Source: Streptomyces sp. AJS327
Lineage (GTDB): Bacteria; Actinomycetota; Actinomycetes; Streptomycetales; Streptomycetaceae
Length of the DNA stretch: 64,000 nt
Reading direction: 5' to 3'
Assembly: GCF_013450295.1 (NCBI RefSeq)
Contig: NZ_SKBR01000002.1
Coordinates: 434,001-498,000, forward strand
The notes beneath the pieces are model-generated. The model worked only from the letters and a program-made list of their open reading frames with translations. It was not told where the DNA came from and made no database searches. This document shows positions 53,055 through 62,496 of the stretch, piece by piece. Within the stretch, counting starts at the first letter, position 1. Every line of letters starts with the position of its first letter. The position numbers and the translations under genes were made by a program.

Positions 53055-54068
53055 GTGACACCCGCCCAGCTTTCGCGCACCGTGCTGCGGTCGCTCCGGC
53101 ACGCCGTGACGACCGGCGAACTGCGGCTGCGGGAGCACGCGAGGCTGCCGGAGCGGGTCGTCGTCGAGTCGCCACCGCGCCGGGGCCCGGGCGACTACGG
53201 AACGGGTGTCGCCTTCCAGCTGGCTCAGGTCACCGGGCGCCCGCCGGGGGAGCTCGCCGCGCTGCTGGCCCGGCTGCTGCTGGCGGAGCCCGCGGTCGCG
53301 GAGGCCGAGGTGTCCGGCGGCGGTTTCCTGAACGTCACCCTGGCGGTGACGGCGCGCGCCGCGCTGCTGGACGAACTGCGGACGGCCCCGGCGGGCCCGG
53401 ACGCCGAGTCTGGCGCCCCCGCCGAGGCGGCGCCGTCCGCCGGCCGCGCGGACGACCTCCAGCCCCGAGCTTCCGGGAGCGGGCCCGTCGACGGGCGCTT
53501 CGCGACGTACGGCGCGGCGGACCGCCCCGGAGCGGACATCGCGCGGTGGGCGGCGGCGACCGGCGATGATCCGGCGGCTCTGGCGGTTCGCACCGAGGGC
53601 TCCAGCTCGCTCTTTCGTGTGCAGTACGCCCACTCCAGAGCGCGAACCCTGCTGCGGGGCGGCCGCACGATGGGCGTACCGGCCCGCGTCGACGCCGGGA
53701 TCCGGGCGGACGGCGGAATGGAGGGCGCCGGGGGAGCGGAGATCTCCGGGAGGCCGCGTGCCGGGGCCGCCCCGGAAGCGCGCGGCGGGCGGGATGGCGG
53801 CGCGGCCCCGGAGTTCGTGCGGGTGCTCGCGCTGCTGGCGGACCATCGCCGGGTGGTGGAGGCGGCGGTGGCGAGCCGGACGGCCCGGCACCTGGAGGCG
53901 GTCGCGGAGGCGTTCCTCCGGTTTCAGGACGGCTGCCATCCGCTGCCCCGAGGCGACGAGAAACCCGGGGCCGTCCACCGCGTCCGGCTGGCGCTCACCG
54001 AGGCGACGGCCACGGCGCTGGGGGACGGCCTGTACCGGCTGGGTGTGTCCGCGCCCGCGCGGATCTGA
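53055..54068 (+). CDS. nrtL: ArgS-related anticodon-binding protein NrtL
   Basis: A 337-residue relative of arginyl-tRNA synthetase. The N-terminal part GDYGTGVAFQLAQVTGRPPGELAALLA matches the ArgRS additional domain, and the C-terminal part (about 200-335) with FVRVLALLADHRRVVEAAV and RVRLALTEATATALGDGLYRLGV matches the DALR anticodon-binding domain. The catalytic HIGH/KMSKS core is missing, so it cannot charge tRNA. TACGCT lies 6 nt before GTG 53055 with no SD, again a leaderless pattern. It stands 1 kb from tRNA-Arg and upstream of lysA, its usual place in Streptomyces as I recall. Confidence 0.82.
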   Translation: MTPAQLSRTVLRSLRHAVTTGELRLREHARLPERVVVESPPRRGPGDYGTGVAFQLAQVTGRPPGELAALLARLLLAEPAVAEAEVSGGGFLNVTLAVTARAALLDELRTAPAGPDAESGAPAEAAPSAGRADDLQPRASGSGPVDGRFATYGAADRPGADIARWAAATGDDPAALAVRTEGSSSLFRVQYAHSRARTLLRGGRTMGVPARVDAGIRADGGMEGAGGAEISGRPRAGAAPEARGGRDGGAAPEFVRVLALLADHRRVVEAAVASRTARHLEAVAEAFLRFQDGCHPLPRGDEKPGAVHRVRLALTEATATALGDGLYRLGVSAPARI

Positions 54069-54502
54069 CCACCGGCGACCGAGACCGGAGCGGACGGCGA
54101 CGAGGGCCGGACCGGAGCCGTTCCCCCGGAACACCGGATCCGCCCGGATCGCCGAATCCCCGGGTCGTCGGGACCGTCGGATTCGCCAGGGGGACCGCGG
54201 TCCGCCACGGTCCCGCGATCCGGCGACACGGTCCCGAGCCCCGGCACGGCTCCCGGTCCGCCGCACAACTCCACAGCTCCGTGGCCGCCGGAGCACCCGA
54301 ACCCCGGGCCCTCGGACCCGGGGCCGTGTGCCTCGGCCGCCGTCCCGGACGGACCGCAATCCGTCGCTTCCGGCGGAGCGGGGAACCGTCCGGCCGGTCA
54401 CCGGCTCCCCGTGGCCGGGCCCGGCGCCGTCCCACGTGGCCCACCCCGCCGGGACGCCCGCCACCGGGAGTCCGTCGGCCACCGGCACCCCGAACCACCG
54501 AG

Positions 54503-54572
54503 ACCGTCAGCACCACCGAAGACCCGTCAGCACCACCGAGAACCGTCAGCACCAGCGAAGACCCGTCAGCAG
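54503..54572 (+). repeat. Four tandem CCGTCAGC repeats in the lysA leader
   Basis: CCGTCAGC begins at 54504, 54524, 54543 and 54563 (period 19-20 bp), mostly followed by ACCACCGA or ACCAGCGA. The array ends just before the lysA SD. The remaining gap from 54069 holds no gene. Confidence 0.8.
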
Positions 54573-54591
54573 AGCAAGGAACGCGAAGCCC

Positions 54592-55989
54592 ATGAGCCGT
54601 TCAGCGCACCCCGCAGGTCCCCGTCACGCCGATGTGCTCCCCGAGGGGCGCCCCGGGGGCTCTGTGCCGCCCGGCGACCTCAACACGCTGGACCCCCGGG
54701 TCTGGCCGCGCACCGCGCACCGCGCCGAGGACGGCGCCGTCCGGCTCGGCGGGCTCGACCTGCGCCGGTTCGCCGAGGAGTTCGGCACCCCCGCCTACGT
54801 CCTGGACGAGGAGGACTTCCGCGCCCGCTGCCGGGCCTGGCGGGAGGCGTTCGGCCCGGACGCGGACGTCTTCTACGCGGGCAAGGCGTTCCTCAGCCGC
54901 GCGGTGGTCCGCTGGCTCCGCGAGGAGGGGCTGAACCTCGACGTGTGCTCGGCCGGGGAACTGGCCACCGCGCTGGACGCCGGTATGCCGGCCGAGCGCG
55001 TGGCGCTGCACGGCAACAACAAGTCCGGCGCGGAGATCGAGCGGGCGGTACGGGCGGGGGTGGGCCGCATCGTGCTCGACTCCTTCCAGGAGATCGTCCG
55101 GGTGGCCGACGTGGCGGCACGGCTCGGCGTGCGGCAGCCCGTGCAGATCCGCGCCACCGTCGGCGTCGAGGCGCACACCCACGAGTTCATCGCCACGGCG
55201 CACGAGGACCAGAAGTTCGGCCTGGCGCTCAGCGACGGGCAGGCCGCGGAGGCGGTGCGCCGGGTGCTCGGACTGGACAGCCTGGAGCTGCTCGGCATCC
55301 ACTCGCACATCGGCTCGCAGATCTTCGACCTGGCCGGGTTCGAGGTCTCCGCGCGCCGCGTCGTCGGGCTGCTCCGCGAGATCCGCGACGAGCACGGCGT
55401 CGAACTGCCGGAGATCGACCTGGGCGGCGGGCTCGGCATCGCCTACACCCCCGACGACGATCCGCGGGCCCCCGCGGACATCGCGAAGGCGCTGCGCGAG
55501 ATCGTCGCCCGCGAGTGCGAGGCGGCGGGGCTGGCGGTACCGCGGCTCTCGGTCGAGCCGGGCCGCGCGATCGTCGGCCCGACGGCGGTGACGCTGTACG
55601 AGGTCGGTACCGTCAAGGAGCTGGAGGGCCTGCGGACGTACGTCAGCGTGGACGGCGGGATGTCGGACAACATCCGCACCGCGCTGTACGACGCCGAGTA
55701 CACCGTGGCGCTGGTCTCCCGCTCCTCCTCGGCCGAGCCGATGCTGAGCCGGGTGGTCGGCAAGCACTGCGAGAGTGGTGACATCGTGGTGCGGGACGCC
55801 TTCCTCCCCGCGGACCTGGCGCCGGGCGACCTGATCGCGGTGCCCGCCACCGGCGCGTACTGCCGGTCGATGGCGAGCAACTACAACCACGCGCTGCGTC
55901 CGCCGGTGGTCGCGGTGCGGGACGGCCGGGGGCGGGTGATCGTCCGCCGGGAGACGGAGGAGGACCTCCTCCGTCTCGATGTCGGTTAA
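54592..55989 (+). CDS. lysA: Diaminopimelate decarboxylase
   Basis: A 465-residue PLP enzyme that makes L-lysine from meso-diaminopimelate. PLP lysine in DVFYAGKAFLS, GIHSHIGSQIF, EIDLGGGLGIAY, VEPGRAIVGP and the C-terminal CESGDIV are all present. ATG 54592 is preferred because the family start lies here and AAGGA precedes it, though at 11-nt spacing; the open frame extends far upstream without support. The tandem repeats in the leader may matter for expression. First gene of the aspartate-family block. Confidence 0.96.
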   Translation: MSRSAHPAGPRHADVLPEGRPGGSVPPGDLNTLDPRVWPRTAHRAEDGAVRLGGLDLRRFAEEFGTPAYVLDEEDFRARCRAWREAFGPDADVFYAGKAFLSRAVVRWLREEGLNLDVCSAGELATALDAGMPAERVALHGNNKSGAEIERAVRAGVGRIVLDSFQEIVRVADVAARLGVRQPVQIRATVGVEAHTHEFIATAHEDQKFGLALSDGQAAEAVRRVLGLDSLELLGIHSHIGSQIFDLAGFEVSARRVVGLLREIRDEHGVELPEIDLGGGLGIAYTPDDDPRAPADIAKALREIVARECEAAGLAVPRLSVEPGRAIVGPTAVTLYEVGTVKELEGLRTYVSVDGGMSDNIRTALYDAEYTVALVSRSSSAEPMLSRVVGKHCESGDIVVRDAFLPADLAPGDLIAVPATGAYCRSMASNYNHALRPPVVAVRDGRGRVIVRRETEEDLLRLDVG

Positions 55990-56000
55990 CGAGATATGTG

Positions 56001-56015
56001 TCCCACATAGTGGAA
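56001..56015 (+). promoter_or_regulatory. Dyad TCCCAC-ATA-GTGGAA upstream of hom
   Basis: TCCCAC and GTGGAA flank a 3-bp centre, 103 nt before the hom start. It resembles the short dyads bound by IclR-family amino-acid regulators such as NdgR; the regulator is inferred only. Confidence 0.4.
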
Positions 56016-56117
56016 TCAGCGGGGAATCTCCGTACCCGTACGTGAGACTTGAGAGGGCTGTGCCCTGGGGCGGAGAGCCCGGACGAGCCGTGACGAGAAA
56101 CTGAGAGACGAGGTCAG

Positions 56118-57419
56118 ATGATGCGTACGCGTCCGCTGAAGGTGGCGCTGCTGGGCTGTGGGACGGTCGGCTCAGAGGTGGCGCACATCATGACGACGCA
56201 CGCGGACGACCTCGCCCAGCGCATCGGCGCCCCGCTGGAGCTGGCCGGGGTGGCCGTGCGCCGCCCCGACCGCGTCCGCGAGGGCGTCGACCCCGCGCTG
56301 GTCACCACCGACGCCCGGGCCCTCGCCGCGCGCGGCGACATCGACATCGCCGTCGAGGTCATCGGCGGTATCGAACCGGCCCGCTCGCTGATCACCACCG
56401 CCGTCGAGCACGGCGCCAGCGTGGTGACGGCGAACAAGGCGCTGCTCGCCGAGGACGGCCCCACCCTGCACGCCGTCGCCGAGAAACACGGCGCCGACCT
56501 CTTCTACGAGGCCGCCGTCGCCGCCGCCATCCCGCTGGTGCGCCCGCTGCGCGAGTCGCTGGCCGGGGACACCGTCAACCGGGTGCTGGGCATCGTCAAC
56601 GGCACGACCAACTTCATCCTCGACCGGATGGACTCCAGTGGCGCCGGATACAGCGAGGCGCTGGACGAGGCGACCGCCCTGGGATACGCGGAGGCCGACC
56701 CCACCGCCGACGTGGAGGGGTTCGACGCGGCCGCGAAGGCCGCGATCCTCGCCGGGATCGCCTTCCACACCCGGGTGCGTCTCGACGACGTCCACCGGGA
56801 GGGCCTGACCGAGGTCACCGCCGCCGACATCGCCTCCGCCACCCGGATGGGCTGCACCGTCAAGCTGCTCGCCATCTGCGAGCGGGCTGCCGACGGGCGG
56901 TCGGTGACCGCGCGGGTGCACCCGGCGATGATCCCGCGCAGCCACCCGCTGGCCAGCGTCCGCGAGGCGTACAACGCGGTCTTCGTCGAGTCGGAGGCCG
57001 CGGGCCAGCTGATGTTCTACGGCCCGGGGGCCGGTGGCGCGCCCACCGCCTCCGCGGTTCTGGGCGACCTGGTCGCCGCGGGCCGGAACAAGCTGAACGG
57101 GGCGCGGGGCCCCGGCGAGTCCGCCTACACCCAGCTGCCGGTCTCCCCGATGGGCGAGGTGGTCACCCGCTACCACATCAGCCTCGACGTGGCCGACCGG
57201 CCGGGCGTCCTCGCCCAGGTCGCCACGGTCTTCGCCGAGCACGGCGTCTCCATCGACACCGTGCGGCAGCAGGGCAAGGAGGGCTCCTACGGCGACGCCT
57301 GGCTCGTCGTCGTCACACACCGCGCTCCCGACGCCGCGCTCAGCGCGACCGTCGAGGCTCTGCGCAAACTGGATACCGTACGCGGCGTCGCGAGCATCAT
57401 GCGGGTCGAAGGGGAGTAA
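56118..57419 (+). CDS. hom: Homoserine dehydrogenase
   Basis: A 433-residue NAD(P)-dependent enzyme reducing aspartate semialdehyde to homoserine, the branch point to threonine and methionine. The Rossmann motif [11 protein letters not shown] is at the N-terminus, [11 protein letters not shown] and [11 protein letters not shown] mark the catalytic domain, and a C-terminal ACT domain (about 350-433; [19 protein letters not shown]) implies feedback control by threonine. ATG 56118 and 56121 are adjacent. thrC follows 13 nt after the stop, so they form one operon. Confidence 0.97.
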   Translation: MMRTRPLKVALLGCGTVGSEVAHIMTTHADDLAQRIGAPLELAGVAVRRPDRVREGVDPALVTTDARALAARGDIDIAVEVIGGIEPARSLITTAVEHGASVVTANKALLAEDGPTLHAVAEKHGADLFYEAAVAAAIPLVRPLRESLAGDTVNRVLGIVNGTTNFILDRMDSSGAGYSEALDEATALGYAEADPTADVEGFDAAAKAAILAGIAFHTRVRLDDVHREGLTEVTAADIASATRMGCTVKLLAICERAADGRSVTARVHPAMIPRSHPLASVREAYNAVFVESEAAGQLMFYGPGAGGAPTASAVLGDLVAAGRNKLNGARGPGESAYTQLPVSPMGEVVTRYHISLDVADRPGVLAQVATVFAEHGVSIDTVRQQGKEGSYGDAWLVVVTHRAPDAALSATVEALRKLDTVRGVASIMRVEGE

Positions 57420-57432
57420 AGGAACAGTGACC

Positions 57433-58563
57433 ATGACGGACCGTCCCACCCAGGGAGCCACCGGGCAGCACCAGTGGCGCGGCATCATCGAGGAGTACCG
57501 CGACCGGCTGCCGCTCGGCGCGACCGTTCCCCCCGTCACGCTGCGCGAGGGCGGCACCCCGCTCGTGCCCGCGCAGGTGCTCTCCGAGCTGACCGGCTGC
57601 GAGGTGCACCTCAAGGTCGAGGGCGCCAACCCCACCGGCTCCTTCAAGGACCGCGGCATGACGGTGGCGATCACGAAGGCGAAACAGGAGGGTGCCCAGG
57701 CGGTCATCTGCGCCTCCACCGGCAACACCTCCGCCTCGGCCGCCGCCTACGCGGTGCGCGCCGGGATGGTCTGCGCCGTCCTGGTCCCGCAGGGCAAGAT
57801 CGCGCTGGGCAAGATGGGCCAGGCGCTGGTGCACGGCGCGAAGATCCTCCAGGTGGACGGCAACTTCGACGACTGCCTCAAGCTCGCCCGGGGCCTCTCG
57901 GAGAAGTACCCGGTCGCGCTGGTGAACTCCGTCAACCCGTTCCGCCTGGAGGGCCAGAAGACGGCCGCCTTCGAGGTCGTCGACATGCTCGGGGACGCAC
58001 CCGACCTGCACGTCCTTCCCGTCGGCAACGCCGGCAACATCTCCGCGTACTGGAAGGGCTACCGCGAGTACTCCCGCGCGACGCCCGCCGCCGTGCCGGA
58101 GGCCGGCGGGGAGCCGCTGCCCGGCCCCGCCACCCGCACCCCGCGGATGTGGGGCTTCCAGGCCGCCGGTGCCGCGCCGCTGGTGCGGGGTGAGGCGGTC
58201 AAGGACCCGAGCACCATCGCCACCGCGATCCGCATCGGCAACCCCGCCTCCTGGGCCCTCGCCGAGCAGGCGCGGGACGAGTCCGGCGGCCTCATCGACT
58301 CGGTGACCGACCGTCAGATCCTGCGCGCCTACCGGCTGTTGGCCGCGCGGGAGGGCGTCTTCGTGGAGCCCGCCTCGGCCGCCTCGGTCGCCGGTCTCCT
58401 TCAGGCCACCGAGCGGGGTGAGGTCGACCCCGGCCAGCGCGTGGTCTGCACCGTGACCGGCAACGGGCTCAAGGACCCGGACTGGGCGGTGGCCGGGGCG
58501 CCGCAGCCGGTGGTCGTCCCCATCGACGCGGACGCCGCGGCGGAGCGGCTCGGCCTCGGCTGA
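57433..58563 (+). CDS. thrC: Threonine synthase
   Basis: A 376-residue PLP enzyme converting O-phosphohomoserine to threonine. The PLP lysine is in [12 protein letters not shown], followed by [28 protein letters not shown], and a Ser/Thr motif in [14 protein letters not shown] (57418-57423) has 9 nt to ATG 57433 but only 3 nt to GTG 57427, so ATG is used. An insertion around residues 215-240 is rich in Pro/Gly. Cotranscribed with hom. Confidence 0.97.
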   Translation: MTDRPTQGATGQHQWRGIIEEYRDRLPLGATVPPVTLREGGTPLVPAQVLSELTGCEVHLKVEGANPTGSFKDRGMTVAITKAKQEGAQAVICASTGNTSASAAAYAVRAGMVCAVLVPQGKIALGKMGQALVHGAKILQVDGNFDDCLKLARGLSEKYPVALVNSVNPFRLEGQKTAAFEVVDMLGDAPDLHVLPVGNAGNISAYWKGYREYSRATPAAVPEAGGEPLPGPATRTPRMWGFQAAGAAPLVRGEAVKDPSTIATAIRIGNPASWALAEQARDESGGLIDSVTDRQILRAYRLLAAREGVFVEPASAASVAGLLQATERGEVDPGQRVVCTVTGNGLKDPDWAVAGAPQPVVVPIDADAAAERLGLG

Positions 58564-58792
58564 CCGACCCCACACCCGGCGACGAAGAGGAGCGCGGGAG
58601 GGCATGACGACACGCATCGTGCGCCTCCCGTGCGCCCTATGTCGCCACCGAACCATCCTTCGATAGGGTGTTATTCACCCCGATCCCATGTCCGCTTCCC
58701 ACCGGGGAGCGCGGGGTCGTGACCGGTCCGGCACGCGCCGCGGTCCACCGGGGGAATGCCGCACAACCAGAGCCAAGGAGAGTCATCGAAAG

Positions 58793-59719
58793 ATGGCCGG
58801 TCCCGCGTTCCGCGCCGCCGCCGTCCGGGTGCGCACCCCAGCTACCAGCGCCAACCTCGGCCCCGGGTTCGACACCCTCGGTCTGGCCCTGGGGCTCTAC
58901 GACGACGTGGTGGTCCGCGTCGCGGACTCCGGGCTGCACGTCGACATCGCGGGCGAGGGAGCCGACAACCTCCCCCGGGACGAGGACCACCTGCTCGTCC
59001 GCTCCCTCCGCAGCGCCTTCGACCTGCTCGGCGGGCAGCCACGCGGCCTGGAGGTCGTCTGCGCCAACCGCATCCCGCACGGCCGCGGCCTCGGCTCCTC
59101 CTCGTCCGCCATCTGCGCCGGACTGATGGCGGCCCGCGCGGTGACCACCGGCGGCGAGGCCCGGCTCGACGACACGGCGCTGCTGGAGCTGGCCACCGAG
59201 CTGGAGGGCCACCCGGACAACGTCGCCGCCTGCCTCCTCGGCGGCTTCACCCTGGCCTGGACGGAGGGCGGCGTCGGCCGCGCCATCCGGATGGCGCCCG
59301 CCGCCTCGATCCAGCCGGTGGTGTTCGTCCCCGCCCGTCCGCTGCTCACCAACACCGCCCGGGACCTGCTGCCGCGCACCGTGCCGCACGTCGACGCCGC
59401 CTTCAACGCGGGCCGCGCCGCGCTCCTGGTGGAGGCGCTGACCAGGCGGCCCGAGCTGCTGCTCGCGGCCACCGAGGACCGGCTGCACCAGGAGTACCGG
59501 GCGCCCGCGATGACCGAGAGCGCCGACCTCGTCGCCCGGCTCCGCGCGGACGGCGTACCCGCCGTGATCTCCGGCGCCGGTCCGACCGTCCTGGCGCTGC
59601 CCGCCGACGGCGGGGCGGCCGAGAAGGTGGCCCACCTCGCGGGGGAGCACTGGACGGCCAACCGGCTCGGTTTCGACACCTCGGGAGCCAGTGTGCTGCC
59701 GCTCAGCTCGCCGGAGTGA
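58793..59719 (+). CDS. thrB: Homoserine kinase
   Basis: A 308-residue GHMP kinase that phosphorylates homoserine. TPATSANLGPGFDTLGLALG and PHGRGLGSSSSAICAG (ATP-binding loop) and the C-terminal VISGAGPTVLAL are present. ATG 58793 follows AAGGAGAG. It lies 230 nt after thrC with an AT-rich GGTGTTATTCACC segment (58665-58679) between, so it may have its own promoter. Together with hom and thrC it completes the pathway from aspartate semialdehyde to threonine. Confidence 0.97.
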   Translation: MAGPAFRAAAVRVRTPATSANLGPGFDTLGLALGLYDDVVVRVADSGLHVDIAGEGADNLPRDEDHLLVRSLRSAFDLLGGQPRGLEVVCANRIPHGRGLGSSSSAICAGLMAARAVTTGGEARLDDTALLELATELEGHPDNVAACLLGGFTLAWTEGGVGRAIRMAPAASIQPVVFVPARPLLTNTARDLLPRTVPHVDAAFNAGRAALLVEALTRRPELLLAATEDRLHQEYRAPAMTESADLVARLRADGVPAVISGAGPTVLALPADGGAAEKVAHLAGEHWTANRLGFDTSGASVLPLSSPE

Positions 59720-59744
59720 CACCCGATTGCGGGCCTAGGAGAGG

Positions 59745-59772
59745 GGGAATGTTTGTTGGGTCCGGTAGTGTT
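59745..59772 (+). promoter_or_regulatory. Sigma-R-like promoter upstream of rho
   Basis: GGGAAT (59745-59750) and GTT (59770-59772) are separated by 19 nt, one more than the usual sigma-R spacing of 18. It would give a leader of about 350 nt. TAGTGT at 59766-59771 is an alternative -10 for the vegetative sigma factor. Confidence 0.4.
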
Positions 59773-59950
59773 AACCTCAAGTCTGCACTCGCAGTCAGGC
59801 GGGTCTCACGCACGATACAGTGACGGCCCGCAGAGTGCGGTGTTCGTGTGTTCCCCTGGTAGTACAGCCAGGAGGGGCCACCTCTTCTCCCAGGAGTCTC
59901 CCGCACCGTTAGAGCTATTGCCTGACAGTGCCGAGCACGCTCCGGAGTTT

Positions 59951-59983
59951 GGCGTAAAGGACCCCCATGTCGATGTTTACGCC
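59951..59983 (+). promoter_or_regulatory. Hairpin GGCGTAAA/TTTACGCC over the SD of the rho leader ORF
   Basis: The 8-bp arms 59951-59958 and 59976-59983 are exact complements. The loop and 5' arm contain the AAAGGA SD and the ATG of the small ORF at 59967, so the hairpin could hide its ribosome binding site. Confidence 0.5.
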
Positions 59984-60047
59984 GCACCGTGAACTGATCT
60001 CCCCGCTGTACATCCAGGCGGGACCACCGCCCCGGACAGGCCCGTGA
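59967..60047 (+). CDS. 26-aa leader-peptide candidate upstream of rho
   Basis: The ORF reads [20 protein letters not shown] then ends PPRTGP, stop at 60045-60047, 79 nt before the rho start. AAAGGA lies 5 nt before ATG. Codons are mostly G/C-ending and look coding. E. coli has a rho leader peptide (rhoL) and autogenous control by Rho; a comparable leader here is inference. Confidence 0.5.
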   Translation: MSMFTPHRELISPLYIQAGPPPRTGP

Positions 60048-60126
60048 CCACGCGGAACCCTGGCCGGACAGCACAACCGGTCGCCGAGCCAGACAGGCCG
60101 ACGTCCGCTCCAGGGAAGGACCCTTC

Positions 60127-62121
60127 GTGAGCGACACCACCGATCTGATGGGCGTGAACGCCGACTCCGCCGGCAGCCCCGCTGACGATGCCGCCGCGCC
60201 TGCCACAGATGCTTCAACCGCGCCCGCGTCCGGTGCCGCGCCCAAGCGTCGGCGCACCGGCACCGGGCTTGAGGGCATGGTCCTGGCCGAGCTGCAGCAG
60301 ATCGCTTCGACCCTTGGCATCAAGGGCACCGCGCGGATGCGCAAGAGCCAGCTGATCGAAGTCATCAAGGAGAGGCAGGCCAGCGGGAGTTCGGCGGAGT
60401 CCGCCGGGACGTCGCCCGCCGGCGAGGCCAAGGGAGGCAAGGCCGCGGCCAAGCCCGGCAAGGCCACTCAGGGAGAGGCGGAGGCCAAGCCCAAGCGCCG
60501 CGCGACCTCCCGTGCCCGCACCGGGGAGCAGCAGACGGAGAGCCAGATCGACATCCCGGGGCAGCCCGAGGGCGAGCAGCCGTCGGGCGAGCGGGAGACC
60601 CGCCGCGGGCGGAACGACGAGCGGGCCGAGGCCGCCGCCGACACCGCCGAGGGCAAGACCGGCGGGCGGCAGCAGGACACCAAGGGGGACGGCGCCAAGG
60701 GCGGCGAGACCAAGGGTGGCGGCGACGGCGGCAAGCAGCAGCAGGACCGCTCGAAGCGGGACCGGCAGCGCGACCGTGACCGCGATCGGGACCGTAGCCG
60801 CGGCGGCAAGCACGAGGGCGGTGGCCAGCAGGGCGGCCAGGGCCAGGGTGGCCAGGGCGGCGGGAACCGCCGGGACGAGGACGAGTTCGACGGCGGGCGC
60901 CGTGGGCGTCGTGGCCGCTACCGGGACCGCCGGGGCCGTCGCGGCCGGGACGAGTTCGAGCCGCAGATCGCTGACGACGACGTGCTGATCCCGGTCGCCG
61001 GCATCCTCGACATCCTCGACAACTACGCCTTCGTGCGCACCTCCGGCTACCTGCCGGGCCCGAACGACGTGTACGTCTCCCTCGCGCAGGTCCGCAAGAA
61101 CGGGCTGCGGAAGGGCGACCACGTCACGGGCGCGGTGCGGCAGCCGCGCGACGGGGAGCGGCGCGAGAAGTTCAACGCCCTCGTCCGCCTCGACTCCGTC
61201 AACGGCATGGCGCCCGAAGGGGGCAAGTCCCGGCCGGAGTTCACCAAGCTGACGCCGCTCTACCCGCAGGAGCGGCTGCGGCTGGAGACCGAGCCCAGCG
61301 CCCTGACGACGCGCATCATCGACCTGGTCACGCCGATCGGCAAGGGCCAGCGAGGGCTGATCGTGGCCCCGCCGAAGACCGGCAAGACCATGATCATGCA
61401 GGCGATCGCCAACGCCATCACGCACAACAACCCCGAGTGCCACCTGATGGTCGTCCTCGTCGATGAGCGGCCCGAAGAGGTCACCGACATGCAGCGCTCG
61501 GTCAAGGGCGAGGTCATCTCCTCGACCTTCGACCGGCCCGCCGAGGACCACACGACCGTCGCGGAACTCGCCATCGAGCGGGCCAAGCGGCTCGTCGAGC
61601 TGGGCCACGACGTGGTGGTGCTGCTCGACTCGATCACCCGCCTCGGCCGCGCCTACAACCTGGCGGCCCCGGCCTCCGGCCGCATCCTGTCCGGTGGTGT
61701 CGACTCGACCGCGCTGTACCCGCCGAAGAAGTTCTTCGGCGCCGCGCGGAACATCGAGGACGGCGGCTCCCTGACGATCGTCGCCACGGCCATGGTGGAG
61801 ACCGGCTCCCGCATGGACGAGGTGATCTTCGAGGAGTTCAAGGGCACCGGCAACATGGAGCTGAAGCTGGAGCGGAAGCTCTCGGACAAGCGGATCTTCC
61901 CCGCGGTGGACGTGGACGCGTCCGGCACCCGTAAGGAGGAGATCCTCATGGGCAGCGACGAACTCCAGATCGTCTGGAAGCTGCGCCGGGTGCTGCACGC
62001 GCTGGACCAGCAGCAGGCCATCGAGCTGCTGCTGGACAAGATGAAGCAGACCAAGTCCAACGCGGAGTTCCTGCTCCAGATCCAGAAGACCACCCCGGCG
62101 CCGGGCAACGGCGCGGACTGA
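60127..62121 (+). CDS. rho: Transcription termination factor Rho
   Basis: A 664-residue Rho helicase that ends untranslated or C-rich transcripts. The N-terminal Rho_N domain ([20 protein letters not shown], about 48-85) is followed by a long Lys/Gly/Arg/Asp-rich insert (about 90-285) typical of high-GC actinobacteria, with [13 protein letters not shown] and [14 protein letters not shown]. The RNA-binding domain and ATPase follow: [13 protein letters not shown] (P-loop at about 414) and [18 protein letters not shown] 60127 has GAAGGAC upstream. Only the long insert departs from the E. coli form. Confidence 0.97.
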   Translation: MSDTTDLMGVNADSAGSPADDAAAPATDASTAPASGAAPKRRRTGTGLEGMVLAELQQIASTLGIKGTARMRKSQLIEVIKERQASGSSAESAGTSPAGEAKGGKAAAKPGKATQGEAEAKPKRRATSRARTGEQQTESQIDIPGQPEGEQPSGERETRRGRNDERAEAAADTAEGKTGGRQQDTKGDGAKGGETKGGGDGGKQQQDRSKRDRQRDRDRDRDRSRGGKHEGGGQQGGQGQGGQGGGNRRDEDEFDGGRRGRRGRYRDRRGRRGRDEFEPQIADDDVLIPVAGILDILDNYAFVRTSGYLPGPNDVYVSLAQVRKNGLRKGDHVTGAVRQPRDGERREKFNALVRLDSVNGMAPEGGKSRPEFTKLTPLYPQERLRLETEPSALTTRIIDLVTPIGKGQRGLIVAPPKTGKTMIMQAIANAITHNNPECHLMVVLVDERPEEVTDMQRSVKGEVISSTFDRPAEDHTTVAELAIERAKRLVELGHDVVVLLDSITRLGRAYNLAAPASGRILSGGVDSTALYPPKKFFGAARNIEDGGSLTIVATAMVETGSRMDEVIFEEFKGTGNMELKLERKLSDKRIFPAVDVDASGTRKEEILMGSDELQIVWKLRRVLHALDQQQAIELLLDKMKQTKSNAEFLLQIQKTTPAPGNGAD

Positions 62122-62210
62122 CCCGGACGGGTCCGTCTCCCGGCCCGAGCCGCCCGCGGTGGCTCACCCGGGTGGACGGACGCCACGTCACCTGGTCAGT
62201 GCGGAACCGT

Positions 62211-62245
62211 GAGGGCCGCCCCACCACACCGGTGGGGCGGCCCTC
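62211..62245 (+). terminator. rho terminator hairpin
   Basis: GAGGGCCGCCCCACC (62211-62225) and its exact complement (62231-62245) enclose a 5-nt loop, 90 nt after the rho stop. The following gap up to 62496 carries the promoter region of the LCP gene. Confidence 0.8.
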
Positions 62246-62496
62246 GCCGTCCGCCGGGCCGCCTCCCCGCTGAGAGCTTGCCCACAGCACCGATCCGGCC
62301 CGTACGGGGGTGACATCCCGGCCCGGGACGCGTCGTCGCAGGTGGAAGCGGGGAAAGGAACCGGGAGAGCGCACCGTCCACCGGCCTGCGGCGGATGTGG
62401 TCGAAAGTCGCACTGTGCGACGCTGCCGCGAGGCCCGGCTGACTTTCGTCCAGCCCGGCCGACGCGCAGTCGACGGCGGGACAGAGGGAAGTGAGC

